Source: Mycobacterium aquaticum (GTDB taxonomy: Bacteria > Actinomycetota > Actinomycetes > Mycobacteriales > Mycobacteriaceae). From it: a DNA stretch of 64,000 nt. Below the pieces are notes generated by a model. The model was not told the DNA's origin, did no database searches, and worked only from the letters and a program-made list of their open reading frames with translations. The stretch's first letter is position 1. Every line of letters begins with the position of its first letter. The stretch lies in assembly GCF_002086485.1 (NCBI RefSeq), contig NZ_MVHF01000003.1, forward strand, positions 290,583-354,582, given 5' to 3'. The position numbers and the translations under genes were made by a program. Positions 37,536 through 46,620 of this stretch are shown one piece after another.

Positions 37536-39368
37536 TCAGCTGGCGGCTCTCAAGGTGATGTCGGAGATGGCCGTGCGGCTCTGCCCGCCGACCGTGCCCA
37601 GCTTCGAAATCCACACCAGCACGTTGGACGTTTTGGTCTTGTTGTCGATCGGGATGGTGTTGTGTCCGGGCCGCAACGACACGTTCGAGGTCAGCTCGGT
37701 GGTGTCGGACAGGCTGCTCGGCGCGTCGCTGTCGGACGCACGAATCTGCACCTCGGTCCCGGTGCTGGGCACGTCGAGGGTCACTTCGCTCAGGGCCGTG
37801 GGCGCCGCGAGTTGCAGCATCAAGCCGACGCCCTGCTTGAAGGCGGGGAACGGTGTGGCGTCTTGGTAGATGTCGGTGGGCCACGCCGTGTCGGGGTTGC
37901 CGTCGATCGCCTTCCCCGCGTCGTTGGGATGGTCAGGTGATCCGCCGGGGGAGAACACCGTCGCACGCTGCGGCGTGACGAGCGGCCCGGGGCCACCGGA
38001 TGACGGGACACCGAAGCCACCGGTGATGAAGTACACAGCCGTCGCCACAACCACGGCGAGCACCGCGAGGATTCCGACGACGCGCGCCGGGCGGGACTTC
38101 CACACGGACTTCTTGGCCGGCGTCACCTCGAACGAGTCACGCCGACGTCGGCCGCGCGTACCGGCCGAATGGTTGACCACTGCATCGGCGAAAAGAGTCC
38201 GGTCATCCCAGAAGCCGCTCACCTCCACGACGTCGCCGTCCGAGAGTTCGCCGGTGATGGAGTTGCCCCGCAGCTCGACCGGCACAACGGTGTGGGCTTG
38301 CCCCGTCGAGTCGTACCGCTCGACGCGGAAAGTCCAGACCTCCTCGTGCGCGTCCGGTCCGCTCGGTCGTTTCTGCACCCCGCGCGCCGTACCGAGCACC
38401 GTGAGCACGCCCAGCGGCCGGGTCTGCGGGGAACTACGGCCAACGTCGCCGGGATTCTCCAGACCGGCGGTGAACACACCCGAATCAGCGGGAACCCGTT
38501 CCAGGGCCGGTTCGGGCGCGGTCGCTTCGTTCAGACGCCCGTTGAGCGCCCGCGCGAAGTCGATACACCGCGCATAGCGCTGATCGGGATTCTTGGCCAG
38601 TGCCTTGGCCATGGCGGCGTCGAGGTGGGCAAGGTCGGGGCGGCGTTCCGACAGCCGAGGCGGCGGGGTGTTGAGGTGTTTGCCTGCGACGACGATGCGG
38701 TTGGCGTCATCGAACAGGGGTGCGCCGGTCAGCAGGTGGAACGCCGTGGCAGCCAGGGCGTACTGGTCGGCCCGGCCGTCGAGCGCCTTGCTGCTGAGCT
38801 GTTCGGGCGCGACGTACGCGACGGTGCCGATGGCCATGTTGGTTTCCGTGAGACCACTCACGTCGTCGGCCTCGCGGGCGATGCCGAAATCGGTGAGCAG
38901 CACGCGGCGACGGGCGCTTGCCGTCGGCGTGGTCACCAGGATGTTCGCCGGCTTGACGTCACGGTGCAGCAGGCGCCGCTCGTGTGCGAAATCGAGCGCT
39001 TCGGCGACCGCGGTCACGATCTCCACCACATCCTCATACGGCATGCCCGACGGGTACTGCTTCTCCAGCATGTGCCGGGCATCGGTGCCCTCGACGTAGT
39101 CCATGGAGATCCACAGATGGCCTTCGAACTCTCCGCGGTCGTGCACACCGACGATGTGCGGGTGCCACAACGTCGCAGCCAGCTCGGCCTCTCTGGTGAA
39201 ACGCGCGCGGAACTCATCGTCGCGGGTGGTGTCCGTCGACAGGATCTTGAGCGCGTCCAGCCGGGGCAGCCGTGGATGCTGGGCGAGGTACACCTCGCCC
39301 ATGCCACCGGCGCCGAGCAGCCGCTGGATGGAGTAGCCGGCGAAGACGTCACCGGAGTTGAACGGCAT
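37536..39368 (-). CDS. Receptor-like Ser/Thr protein kinase with extracellular discoidin-like domain
   Basis: About 610 residues. N-terminal kinase (residues 1-270): Gly loop [13 protein letters not shown], Lys in ALKIL, catalytic [15 protein letters not shown], and APEQ. A juxtamembrane segment of about 80 residues ([15 protein letters not shown] to [11 protein letters not shown]) looks like a small beta-barrel. One membrane helix ([19 protein letters not shown]) precedes an extracellular domain of about 150 residues with the [14 protein letters not shown] motif of discoidin/F5-F8-type carbohydrate-binding domains. It probably senses a cell-wall glycan. Start ATG 39368. Confidence 0.85.
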   Translation of the reverse strand: MPFNSGDVFAGYSIQRLLGAGGMGEVYLAQHPRLPRLDALKILSTDTTRDDEFRARFTREAELAATLWHPHIVGVHDRGEFEGHLWISMDYVEGTDARHMLEKQYPSGMPYEDVVEIVTAVAEALDFAHERRLLHRDVKPANILVTTPTASARRRVLLTDFGIAREADDVSGLTETNMAIGTVAYVAPEQLSSKALDGRADQYALAATAFHLLTGAPLFDDANRIVVAGKHLNTPPPRLSERRPDLAHLDAAMAKALAKNPDQRYARCIDFARALNGRLNEATAPEPALERVPADSGVFTAGLENPGDVGRSSPQTRPLGVLTVLGTARGVQKRPSGPDAHEEVWTFRVERYDSTGQAHTVVPVELRGNSITGELSDGDVVEVSGFWDDRTLFADAVVNHSAGTRGRRRRDSFEVTPAKKSVWKSRPARVVGILAVLAVVVATAVYFITGGFGVPSSGGPGPLVTPQRATVFSPGGSPDHPNDAGKAIDGNPDTAWPTDIYQDATPFPAFKQGVGLMLQLAAPTALSEVTLDVPSTGTEVQIRASDSDAPSSLSDTTELTSNVSLRPGHNTIPIDNKTKTSNVLVWISKLGTVGGQSRTAISDITLRAAS

Positions 39369-39460
39369 ACGTTGGAGCCTACAAACGAGGGCACGTCGAA
39401 CACGAAAATGCCGTTGTTTTCGCTGGCCAGGCCACGAGAGCGCACACTTGTGTTGCAGAC

Positions 39461-39497
39461 TGCTACACTCGTAGCACAATGCTACACAGGAGGTAGC
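39461..39497 (+). promoter_or_regulatory. Tandem GCTAC/GTAGC palindromes at the toxin-antitoxin promoter
   Basis: TGCTAC-ACTC-GTAGCA (39461-39476) is a perfect 6-bp dyad that contains a -10 box TACACT (39464-39469). GCTAC-ACAGGAG-GTAGC (39481-39497) is a second dyad in which the AGGAGG ribosome binding site (39488-39493) occupies loop and stem. The sites are 20 bases apart and suit cooperative autorepression by an antitoxin or complex; the second could also hide the ribosome binding site in RNA. Confidence 0.65.
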
Positions 39498-39498
39498 C

Positions 39499-39888
39499 AT
39501 GACTGACACCGCAGACCGGGTGACGCGTTTCGCCGCTGATCTGATGGACAGTGCTGCCGCCGAGGGGGCCCGGCAAAGCCGGTCGGCCAAACAGCAGCTC
39601 GATCACTGGGCACGCGTGGGGCGGGCCGTCTCCAGCCAGCACAGCGCCGCCCGCCGCAAGGTCGAGGCTGCCCTGGCCGGCGATACGCCGTTGCGGGACC
39701 TGACGGCCGAGGAGGGCATCGTGTTCAACGCCGAGATCTCGGCGGCCATCGAAGAGAGCCTGGCGCGCAGCAACTACGGAGCGGCACTGGCCGCTCGCGG
39801 GGTCACCACGGTCGCGCTCGACGACAACGGCGACATCGTGCAGTACCGCCCCGACGGCAGCACGTCGGTGCTGGTGCCGCAGCAGTGA
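39499..39888 (+). CDS. ParD-like antitoxin
   Basis: A 129-residue protein of the ParD-like family: N-terminal [37 protein letters not shown] looks like a ribbon-helix-helix DNA-binding unit, with a helical middle and a beta-rich C-terminus ([22 protein letters not shown]). It has a strong AGGAGG site before ATG 39499 and is followed 28 bases later by the zeta-like toxin gene. Presumed to neutralise that toxin and repress the operon through the adjacent palindromes. Confidence 0.78.
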   Translation: MTDTADRVTRFAADLMDSAAAEGARQSRSAKQQLDHWARVGRAVSSQHSAARRKVEAALAGDTPLRDLTAEEGIVFNAEISAAIEESLARSNYGAALAARGVTTVALDDNGDIVQYRPDGSTSVLVPQQ

Positions 39889-39916
39889 TCGCTGACGCGC
39901 TGCCCACCGGCGCGCG

Positions 39917-40498
39917 GTGAAACGCCTCGACCTCGTCGTCGGCTCCAACGGCGCGGGGAAGTCGACCTTCGTCGAGCTCACCTTGGCGCCGCTGCTTCCG
40001 AACAGTCCCTTTGTCAATGCCGACGAGATCGCCAAGCGACGCTGGCCGGCCGACCCGGCCACACATTCCTACGACGCCGCGCGCATCGCGGCGCACACCA
40101 GGGCCGCACTCATCGATCGGGGCGAGTCCTTCATCGCCGAGACGGTGTTCTCGCACCCGTCGAAACTGGACCTCATCGACACCGCGCACAAGGCCGGATA
40201 CGGCGTGGTGTTACACGCTGTCATGATCCCGGAGGACCTCGCCGTGCTGCGCGTGCGACACCGTGTCGAGGCCGGCGGGCACGACGTGCCGGACGACAAG
40301 ATTCGCGAGCGCTACCAACGACTTTGGCCTATGGTAGCCACCGCGGCGGCCCGCTCGGAATCCGCGACGTTCTACGACAACAGCTCCGCCAAAGGCCCTC
40401 GCATCGTTGCCCAGGTGGCCGGCGGCTTCGCCGTCGGGGCACCGACGTGGCCGAAATGGGCACCAGCCGTGCTCGTTTCGACGTGGCCAGGGTCGTAG
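39917..40498 (+). CDS. Zeta-toxin-like P-loop kinase
   Basis: A 193-residue protein of the zeta-toxin/UDP-GlcNAc-kinase superfamily: Walker A GSNGAGKSTF, FVNADEIAKRRWP with the substrate-binding Asp/Glu, and AETVFSHPSKLDLI. Zeta toxins phosphorylate UDP-N-acetylglucosamine and block cell-wall synthesis. The start is GTG 39917. The partner here is ParD-like, not the classical epsilon antitoxin. The last 20 residues (PTWPKWAPAVLVSTWPGS) are Trp/Pro-rich and unlike the fold. Confidence 0.78.
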   Translation: MKRLDLVVGSNGAGKSTFVELTLAPLLPNSPFVNADEIAKRRWPADPATHSYDAARIAAHTRAALIDRGESFIAETVFSHPSKLDLIDTAHKAGYGVVLHAVMIPEDLAVLRVRHRVEAGGHDVPDDKIRERYQRLWPMVATAAARSESATFYDNSSAKGPRIVAQVAGGFAVGAPTWPKWAPAVLVSTWPGS

Positions 40499-40656
40499 GA
40501 CGCGCGTTGTTCGACTCGGGCATGGTCAGCGGCCTGAGTGCCGGTTTGTACACTTTTTCCGCGTTTCGGGTGCCATTTCGGTAGCTGTGCGGCCATGGAC
40601 GCGGCTGCGACGATCTGAGTGCAGGCAGATTCGACAGCGCACAGGAGAACCCGTCT

Positions 40657-42345
40657 ATGACCGAGCCCCGCCCTACCGCAACGCCGCGCAAGCGGGCCGC
40701 GAAGACCACTGCCAAGACCAAGGCGACCAAAGCGCCCGCACCGGTCGAGGACGTGGCGACAGAGCAGGCGACGGCGCAGGTGACGGCGGCGGCCAGCCCC
40801 ACGCTCGGCGACGATCTGCGTGAAGTCAGCGTCGGTACCGACGCGGCCTTCGCGTCGTCTCCGTCGGGCGCGTCGAAACGTCGTCCGCTGCGCAATATTT
40901 CGGAGGTGCGCCACTTCTTCCGCACCAACGACGTCCCGGTGTACTTCATCGGTGCGACACCCTTCAATTTGCTCGGCCTCGACCGCTGGGTACGCAGGTT
41001 CTCCTACATCACCTACTACGACGCCTGGGACGGCGCACACCCGCGGGTGTTCACCCCGATCCACAAGCCCTACCAAGAGTTCGCGAGCGGCGAGGAGATC
41101 AACAACTGGCTGTTGCGCAACGCGGAGGTGCGCGCCCACATGAGCCGCGGGGTGCAGCCGGGAGTGCGCCCCAAGGTGGCGATGGTGTTCTTCGACGCCG
41201 AGACCGAGGCCATCTGCGCCGAGCTGGGCTACGACCTGATCCTGCCGCCGGCTGCGCTGCGGGAGCATCTGGATTCCAAGATCGTCACCACCAAGCTCGG
41301 CAATGAGGCGGGCGCGCCAAGCGTGCCCAACGTGCTGACCAAGGTCGACAGCTACGAAGCTCTCACGGCCGCTGCCGAAAAGGCCGGTCTCGGTGACGAA
41401 CTCGTGGTGCAGACACCCTACGGCGATTCCGGCAAGACCACCTTCTTCATCTCGTCGGAGGCCGATTGGCGCAAGCACAGCGCACACATCGTCGGCGAGG
41501 ACATCAAGGTCATGCGCCGCATCAACAACCGGCCCGTGGCGGTCGAGGCGGTCCTGACTCGCTGCGGAACAGTCGTCGGTCCGTTCATGACCGAGCTGAC
41601 CGGCTACGCCGAACTGACGCCGTATCGCGGCGGCTGGTGCGGTAACGAGATGTATCCGGATGTCCTGTCACCGGAGCGGCGCGCCAAGGCAACCGAACTC
41701 GTCCGACGCTTGGGGGATCGACTGAGTCAGGAAGGCTACCGCGGCTTCTTCGAGGTCGACGTGCTCGTGGACGTCGACACCGACGAGGTCTATCTCGGCG
41801 AACTCAACCCACGGATCAGCGGCGCCTCGGCGATCACCAACGTCACCGCGGGCGCCTACGCCGACGTACCCCTGTTCCTCTTCCATCTCCTGGAATACAT
41901 GGGCGTGGAATTCGACATCGACGTCGACGAGATCAATGAGCGCTGGGAGGAACTGGCTTCCGCCGATGTGTGGAGCCAGATGATCATCAAGGAGACGGCC
42001 GACGTCGTCGAGTTGCTCGAAGCAACGCCGCCGACCGGTCAGTACTACCTCGACTCCACCGGAGCGCTGGTGTTCCGCCGTGCTGCACTGGACTGGCATC
42101 AGCTGCAGGACGAGTCGGAGTCGTTCTTCCTGCGCATCTACGGACCCGGCGACTACCGCTGGAAGGGCGCAGATCTCGGGGTGCTGGTCACCAAGGGCCG
42201 GCTGCAGCGGGAACTCGCACAGGGCGGTTCGGCACTCACCATTCGCGCTGGGCACCTCATCGATTCGCTGAGAGCCCTGTACCGCGGTACACCGCTTGCC
42301 GAGCCCGCCACGATCGAACCGGCTGCCGGTCTCAAGCCGCTCTGA
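40657..42345 (+). CDS. ATP-grasp (biotin-carboxylase-like) protein with Lys/Ala/Pro-rich N-terminal tail
   Basis: A 562-residue protein. Residues 1-75 are a low-complexity basic tail (PRKRAAKTTAKTKATKAPAP and more), resembling nucleic-acid-binding tails of actinobacterial proteins. Residues about 80-450 form an ATP-grasp enzyme: VYFIGATPFNLLGLDRW, LVVQTPYGDSGKTTFF, FFEVDVLVDVDTDEVYLGELNPRISGASAITN. The ELNPR motif is the metal/ATP site. No biotin or carrier domain is present, so it is a ligase of unknown substrate. ATG 40657 follows AGGAGAA; a -10-like TACACT is at 40547-40552. The PucR regulator follows 101 bases downstream. Confidence 0.72.
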   Translation: MTEPRPTATPRKRAAKTTAKTKATKAPAPVEDVATEQATAQVTAAASPTLGDDLREVSVGTDAAFASSPSGASKRRPLRNISEVRHFFRTNDVPVYFIGATPFNLLGLDRWVRRFSYITYYDAWDGAHPRVFTPIHKPYQEFASGEEINNWLLRNAEVRAHMSRGVQPGVRPKVAMVFFDAETEAICAELGYDLILPPAALREHLDSKIVTTKLGNEAGAPSVPNVLTKVDSYEALTAAAEKAGLGDELVVQTPYGDSGKTTFFISSEADWRKHSAHIVGEDIKVMRRINNRPVAVEAVLTRCGTVVGPFMTELTGYAELTPYRGGWCGNEMYPDVLSPERRAKATELVRRLGDRLSQEGYRGFFEVDVLVDVDTDEVYLGELNPRISGASAITNVTAGAYADVPLFLFHLLEYMGVEFDIDVDEINERWEELASADVWSQMIIKETADVVELLEATPPTGQYYLDSTGALVFRRAALDWHQLQDESESFFLRIYGPGDYRWKGADLGVLVTKGRLQRELAQGGSALTIRAGHLIDSLRALYRGTPLAEPATIEPAAGLKPL

Positions 42346-42397
42346 CCGGTTCACATTGGCACGCGTGTCCCTTCTGGAGCGGAATCCCTGAGTAGAC

Positions 42398-42440
42398 GTT
42401 TCGTCGAAACCATCGGTACAACTTCGACGATCTGTACACT
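42398..42440 (+). promoter_or_regulatory. Inverted repeats and -10 box before the PucR-family gene
   Basis: A perfect palindrome GTTTCGTCGAAAC (42398-42410) overlaps a wider inverted repeat TCGTCGAA-N14-TTCGACGA (42401-42430). The -10 box TACACT (42435-42440) lies 6 bases before the ATG, implying a leaderless message. The same TGTACACT octamer occurs at 40545-40552 upstream of the ATP-grasp gene. Autoregulation by the PucR protein is likely but inferred. Confidence 0.5.
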
Positions 42441-42446
42441 GCTGCG

Positions 42447-43955
42447 ATGGGCGTTCCGGTGTCCTGGGTGCTCGCGCAGTCGGATCTGTCGCTGCGGCTC
42501 CTCGGTGGCGGCGCCGGAGTGTTGCGCGAGGTCACCCTGGCACTGACCACCGAGTTGTCCGAACCGTTCCGCTGGCTCTCCGGTGGCGAGTTGGTCCTCA
42601 CCACCGGACTCGGACTGCCGACGACCCGCGCGAAGCGCGCGGCCTATCTGCGTGGGCTCGACGAATGTGGGGTCTCTGCAGTCGGTTTCGCCGTCGGGCT
42701 CAGCCATGCGACGGTGCCGCCGGATCTCATCGCCGCGGCCGACGAGATCGGGATTCCGCTGCTGGAAGTGCCGTTGGAGACACCGTTCGCGGCGGTGGTC
42801 AAGCGCATGAGCGAGCGGCTCGCCGATCAGCACTATGAAGCGGTACTCCGCGCATCGCGCGCGCAGCCGCGGATCACGCGTGCCGCGGTCAGCGGCGGAA
42901 CATCCGCGGTGGTGGCCGAGCTCGCCAGGGCACTGTCCGCGAAGGTGCTCATCCTTTCCCCATCGGGCGACGTCATCGAATGCCACCCGCGGTCCTTGGA
43001 CCCCAAGCTGGTCGGTGAAGTGCGCGCCGTGGTGGCGTCGGCCGGAGCAGGCAGTGTCGTCGCGGGGACCGCGATCACATACCAGCGCATCAAAGTGACC
43101 CGCAAGATCCACGGCGTCTTGGCTGTGGTGACTGCCGCACCGCTGTCAGCGATCGACCAGATTCTGTTGGGCCACGCCAATTCACTACTCGCACTGGACT
43201 TCGAGAAGCCCGCCCGTCTGGTGGAAGCCCACCGCGAACTGAATTCGAGCGCGCTGGGGCTACTGCTGAGCGGCGAGCACGATCTCGGACCGGCTCGCGC
43301 ACAGCTCGCCCAGGTCGCCGATTCGCACGGGCACATCCGGGCCCTCGTCATCGACTGCGGGTCCGGTCCGGCAATCGAGCAGGCGCGGGCCGCACTCACA
43401 CCGGCCGTCGAGCGCACCGGGTCTGTGCTGTTCGCGCACGTGCAGGGGTGCCAGCTGATCGCTGTGCTCCCGGGCACGCACGACGTCGCATTCGTCCGCC
43501 GCGTCACCACCGATGTCGCCGCGGCGGCCCGCAAACTCATCAGGGTCGGCCTCAGCGAACCGCTTCCCGTCGGCTGCCTTGAGGTGGCCGTGGAGCATGC
43601 CAAAATTGCCGCTGCGGCGGCCGAATGCGGGGCAGTACCACTGGAATTCACGGCGTTCGCCGGTCGGGCGCTGCTGTCGATCGATTCGACGCGCCAGGTG
43701 CTCAATACTGTCGCCGACACATTCCTGGCACCTCTCGACGTATACGACCGCGAGCACGGCAGTGAACTTCTGGTGTCGCTGCGGGCGTTTCTGGAGGCCA
43801 ACGGGCATTGGGAGACAGCCGCATCCGCGATCGGCGTGCACCGCCACACCTTGCGCAAACGTATGACCTCGGTGCAGGAGTTGATCGGGTGCAACCTCGA
43901 CGTCGCCCGGGTCCGGGCAGAGCTGCTGTTGGCACTGTTGGCCTACCAGAGCTGA
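42447..43955 (+). CDS. pucR: PucR-family transcriptional regulator
   Basis: A 502-residue regulator. N-terminal PucR purine-sensor domain (VSWVLAQSDLSLRLLGGG...RWLSGGELVLTTGLGLP), a central region with GGDEF-like remnants, and a C-terminal HTH_30 helix-turn-helix (HWETAASAIGVHRHTLRKRMTSVQELIG). Founding member PucR of Bacillus subtilis controls purine catabolism, and this gene sits 7 kb beyond the urate operon. Whether it controls that operon, the adjacent ATP-grasp gene or only itself is not shown. Confidence 0.82.
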   Translation: MGVPVSWVLAQSDLSLRLLGGGAGVLREVTLALTTELSEPFRWLSGGELVLTTGLGLPTTRAKRAAYLRGLDECGVSAVGFAVGLSHATVPPDLIAAADEIGIPLLEVPLETPFAAVVKRMSERLADQHYEAVLRASRAQPRITRAAVSGGTSAVVAELARALSAKVLILSPSGDVIECHPRSLDPKLVGEVRAVVASAGAGSVVAGTAITYQRIKVTRKIHGVLAVVTAAPLSAIDQILLGHANSLLALDFEKPARLVEAHRELNSSALGLLLSGEHDLGPARAQLAQVADSHGHIRALVIDCGSGPAIEQARAALTPAVERTGSVLFAHVQGCQLIAVLPGTHDVAFVRRVTTDVAAAARKLIRVGLSEPLPVGCLEVAVEHAKIAAAAAECGAVPLEFTAFAGRALLSIDSTRQVLNTVADTFLAPLDVYDREHGSELLVSLRAFLEANGHWETAASAIGVHRHTLRKRMTSVQELIGCNLDVARVRAELLLALLAYQS

Positions 43956-43969
43956 GGTGATGCGGGAGT

Positions 43970-44632
43970 TCACCCGAGAACGTACGGCAGGCGGTCGACG
44001 AGGGATCCGAGCGCAGCGCGCTCGGCAGCGGTCGCCGGTCGCCGGCCTGTTCCAACTGTCAGGACAGCGGTGTCCGACATCGACGTCGGGAATGACGCGT
44101 CGACGATCCTCACGAACAGCTTGCGTGATGCCGCCAGGGTCGGCGCCGGCGGCCCGTCCACACCGCGAACATGCTTGGTCAGGTCTAGATGGTGCAAGGT
44201 CGCTTCGAGGACGTAGGCATCCAGATAGTCGCTGGCAGTGAGGACTTCGCCTTGCGTGCTGACTCGCAGGTCTGGTGCGGCAAGCTGGGCCGCCCGCGCC
44301 GCTGCCGAACCCACATCATCGAGGTGATGCTTGAGCAGGTGCGGCTGCTCGTATGCCGCTGCCAGTCGCACGGTCAGCGCGTCGAGAGGGTCCCGTCCGC
44401 TGGGCAGCGTGTGCGTGACGTCCCAGTAGGTCGCTGCGTCGCGCGTCGGCTCGTCGTCAGTCGGCGTCGCCAGCGTGATGAGAATGTCTTGAGCGTCAAT
44501 CACCAAATGGCACAGCAGGTCTTGAACCTTCCACCCGGCACAACCGGACGGCGCCCTGAAATCTCGATCGGGGAGCCGCTCGGCGGCGGCGAGCAACGAT
44601 CCCCATGCCTCGGCGAAGGCCGCGTGCCTCAT
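43970..44632 (-). CDS. DinB/maleylpyruvate-isomerase-type (mycothiol-fold) protein
   Basis: A 220-residue protein of the actinobacterial maleylpyruvate isomerase / TIGR03083-type family: helix-bundle start AFAEAWGSLLAAAERLPDRDF, GCAGWKVQDLLCHLVIDAQD with the first metal His, and EATLHHLDLTKHV with the others. Members are metal-dependent and often mycothiol-linked transferases. It is convergent with pucR, 14 bases apart. Confidence 0.75.
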   Translation of the reverse strand: MRHAAFAEAWGSLLAAAERLPDRDFRAPSGCAGWKVQDLLCHLVIDAQDILITLATPTDDEPTRDAATYWDVTHTLPSGRDPLDALTVRLAAAYEQPHLLKHHLDDVGSAAARAAQLAAPDLRVSTQGEVLTASDYLDAYVLEATLHHLDLTKHVRGVDGPPAPTLAASRKLFVRIVDASFPTSMSDTAVLTVGTGRRPATAAERAALGSLVDRLPYVLG

Positions 44633-44668
44633 GGCGCCCGTCTGGTCAACGCGGAGCGGATCATCCGG

Positions 44669-45466
44669 TCAGGGAAGCGCGGACTGCCGCACGGCGTCGA
44701 ACGGAGTGTTGCCCGTTATCCGGTTGACGATGCCTGCCGTGGTGAACTCTTTGGCCAATCGCACCGCGTCGCCGACAGCGGAGCCCGTCGCGAGTGCTGC
44801 GGTGATCGCTGCCGCCAGGGTGCATCCGGCTCCGGCCACCCGAGCCTGCCCGACCTTGGCCGTACGCAAAATCTCGACGTCGCTGCCGTCGTAGAACACA
44901 TCGACGGCGTCGTCGCCCGGAAATTCCACGCCGCCCTTGACAACCACATAGCGAGGTCCGAGATCGGCGATGCGCTGGGCTGCTTCCACGAGGTCGTCGA
45001 CAGACGAGATGTCGTCCATCTCAGCCAGAGTGCGCGCCTCGAACAGGTTCGGAGTGGTCAGGCTGGCCAGCGGCAGGATCTGCCTGCGCAGGGCGGTGTC
45101 GGTATCGAGGGCAGCGCCGGGTTCCTGTCCTTTGCAGATGAGCACGGGATCGACGACGACGTGCCGCCAGGGCTGACGCGCGAGGGCCTGTGCGACGACG
45201 TCGATGGTGGCAGGGGTGCCCAACATCCCGATCTTGACGACGTCCAGGTCATAGGCCGAAGTCGCGGCTTCGATCTGATCGGCGACGACGTGCGGCTCGA
45301 CCGGCACGAAGCGGTGTGCCCAATTCGCGTTCGGATCAAAGGACACGATGCAGGTCACGGTGCCAACACCATAAGCGCCGAGCTGCTGGAAAGTCCGCAG
45401 GTCTGCCTGCAGGCCGGCGCCGCCGGTGGCTTCAGATCCAGCGATGACATATGCGAGGTCAACCAC
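44669..45466 (-). CDS. thiD: Hydroxymethylpyrimidine/phosphomethylpyrimidine or pyridoxal kinase
   Basis: A 265-residue ribokinase-fold kinase of the ThiD/PdxK group: AGSEATGGAGLQADLRTFQQLGAYG at the N-terminus, VVKIGMLG, VVDPVLICK, TPNLFEARTL and the anion hole GAGCTLAAAITA. The GAGC with Cys is the ThiD/Bacillus-PdxK version rather than PdxY. The start is most likely GTG 45466, at the first beta strand. No other thiamine gene is adjacent, so a salvage role or pyridoxal as substrate are both possible. Confidence 0.78.
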   Translation of the reverse strand: MVDLAYVIAGSEATGGAGLQADLRTFQQLGAYGVGTVTCIVSFDPNANWAHRFVPVEPHVVADQIEAATSAYDLDVVKIGMLGTPATIDVVAQALARQPWRHVVVDPVLICKGQEPGAALDTDTALRRQILPLASLTTPNLFEARTLAEMDDISSVDDLVEAAQRIADLGPRYVVVKGGVEFPGDDAVDVFYDGSDVEILRTAKVGQARVAGAGCTLAAAITAALATGSAVGDAVRLAKEFTTAGIVNRITGNTPFDAVRQSALP

Positions 45467-45533
45467 GACATCGAGCCTACGGCCACACGCAATCGAGTTC
45501 CGTCGGACTCCACAATCCCACCTCAGTGGGCGG

Positions 45534-46181
45534 CTATTCGCGCCGGCGCGCCCCGGAGGCTTGATAGATGACGCGGTTGGCGATGTCGACGGCATGGTCG
45601 GCGAAGCGTTCAAAATAGCGGCTGAGTAGCGTCACGTCGACGGCACTGACAGTTCCGTGGGTCCAGGCCGGATTCAGTACCCGGCTGAACAACTGCCTGT
45701 GCAACTCATCCATCGCCTCGTCATCGACACCCAGTTGCGCCGCGCGTTCGAGATCGCGAGACAGCACAACACTTTTGGTGTCTCCGGCGATCTGCACCGC
45801 GATTCGGCCCATTTCGGCGACGTAGCCTTCGACCTCGTCGGGTACGACCCTGGTGGGGTGGCGCAGACGGCCGATGTGTGCGATGTGGGTGGCCAGCGCG
45901 CCCATCCGTCGCACGTCGGCAAGGTCTTTGAGCGCGCTGACCACTGCTCGCAGGTCCCCGGCCACCGGCGCTTGGCGGGCGAGAATCGTCAGCGCGTCTG
46001 CTTCGAGCAGCCCTGACAGGTAGGTGATGTCGTGGTGCCGCTCGATCACATCTTCGGCAACGTGCACGTCGGCTTGTAGCAATCCCCGGGTGGCGTCGTT
46101 CATCGCCGATCCTGTGCGATCGCACAGGTCCGCGATCCCGCCGCTCAGTGCGTCGAGTTGCGCGTGAAGTATGTTGCGCAT
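45534..46181 (-). CDS. PhoU/PhoY-like phosphate-uptake regulator
   Basis: A 215-residue helical protein made of two PhoU three-helix repeats: DVHVAEDVIERHHDITYLSGLLEADALTILARQAPVAGDLR and the second ending SRYFERFADHAVDIANRVIY, each with the E/D-rich metal motif. PhoU proteins restrain the Pst phosphate transporter via the PhoR kinase. Start ATG 46181 gives the standard RNILHAQLD start. No pst or pho two-component genes are near. Confidence 0.85.
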   Translation of the reverse strand: MRNILHAQLDALSGGIADLCDRTGSAMNDATRGLLQADVHVAEDVIERHHDITYLSGLLEADALTILARQAPVAGDLRAVVSALKDLADVRRMGALATHIAHIGRLRHPTRVVPDEVEGYVAEMGRIAVQIAGDTKSVVLSRDLERAAQLGVDDEAMDELHRQLFSRVLNPAWTHGTVSAVDVTLLSRYFERFADHAVDIANRVIYQASGARRRE

Positions 46182-46620
46182 ACGGGCGGATCCTACGAAG
46201 CGCTCGAGCGGCTCCCGCCCTGCAATCGCCCGCTGAGCGGGACGACGCACGGTCGTGTCCAGGCTCTACACAGGATCGCCAGATCTCAGGGCACGCGGGT
46301 CACGTGGCACGTGAATGCGTGTCGGGCATGCCTTACTCCGATGCTGTTGGACTCCAACAATTCTCGGTAACGGAGGCTGCGCGCGAGTAAGTCCCGGGCT
46401 CGAGCGGCGTATAGCAGATCGGGCATCCTGAAGACAGCTCAAAACCGCTTCAGCAGTCGGAAAGTCGCGGTGACACTTCCGACAATCAAAACATGTGACC
46501 CATATCACAGTGGTCGATTACCTGCGCCGAACCGGCACTCGGACAGGCCTTTTGTGTCGGCTCGCCGGAAAACTCCCGTTGCCAGGGCTCCGTAGGTGTG
46601 TCGCGCGCTACGGTACCCGC
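46182..46620. promoter_or_regulatory. 439-base divergent region with no gene; holds CRP-type box and a leaderless -10
   Basis: This gap lies between the phoU-like and ATP-grasp ligase genes. Short open frames exist on both strands but none has a good start or recognisable protein. The supported contents are a CRP-type palindrome at 46494-46509 and a -10 TACGGT at 46609-46614 just before the GTG at 46621. Confidence 0.6.
46494..46509 (+). promoter_or_regulatory. Perfect CRP-type box TGTGA-N6-TCACA
   Basis: TGTGACCCATATCACA exactly fits the consensus bound by cAMP receptor proteins, including mycobacterial CRP (Rv3676). It is centred about 119 bases upstream of the ATP-grasp ligase start, so it could activate from a distance or serve another promoter. 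Confidence 0.6.

Noticed and set aside
46266..46508. Small minus-strand frame with CFDCRKCH in the phoU-ligase gap
   Set aside because: The zinc-finger-like start is not followed by a recognisable fold, and the frame overlaps the CRP box and has no start signal.
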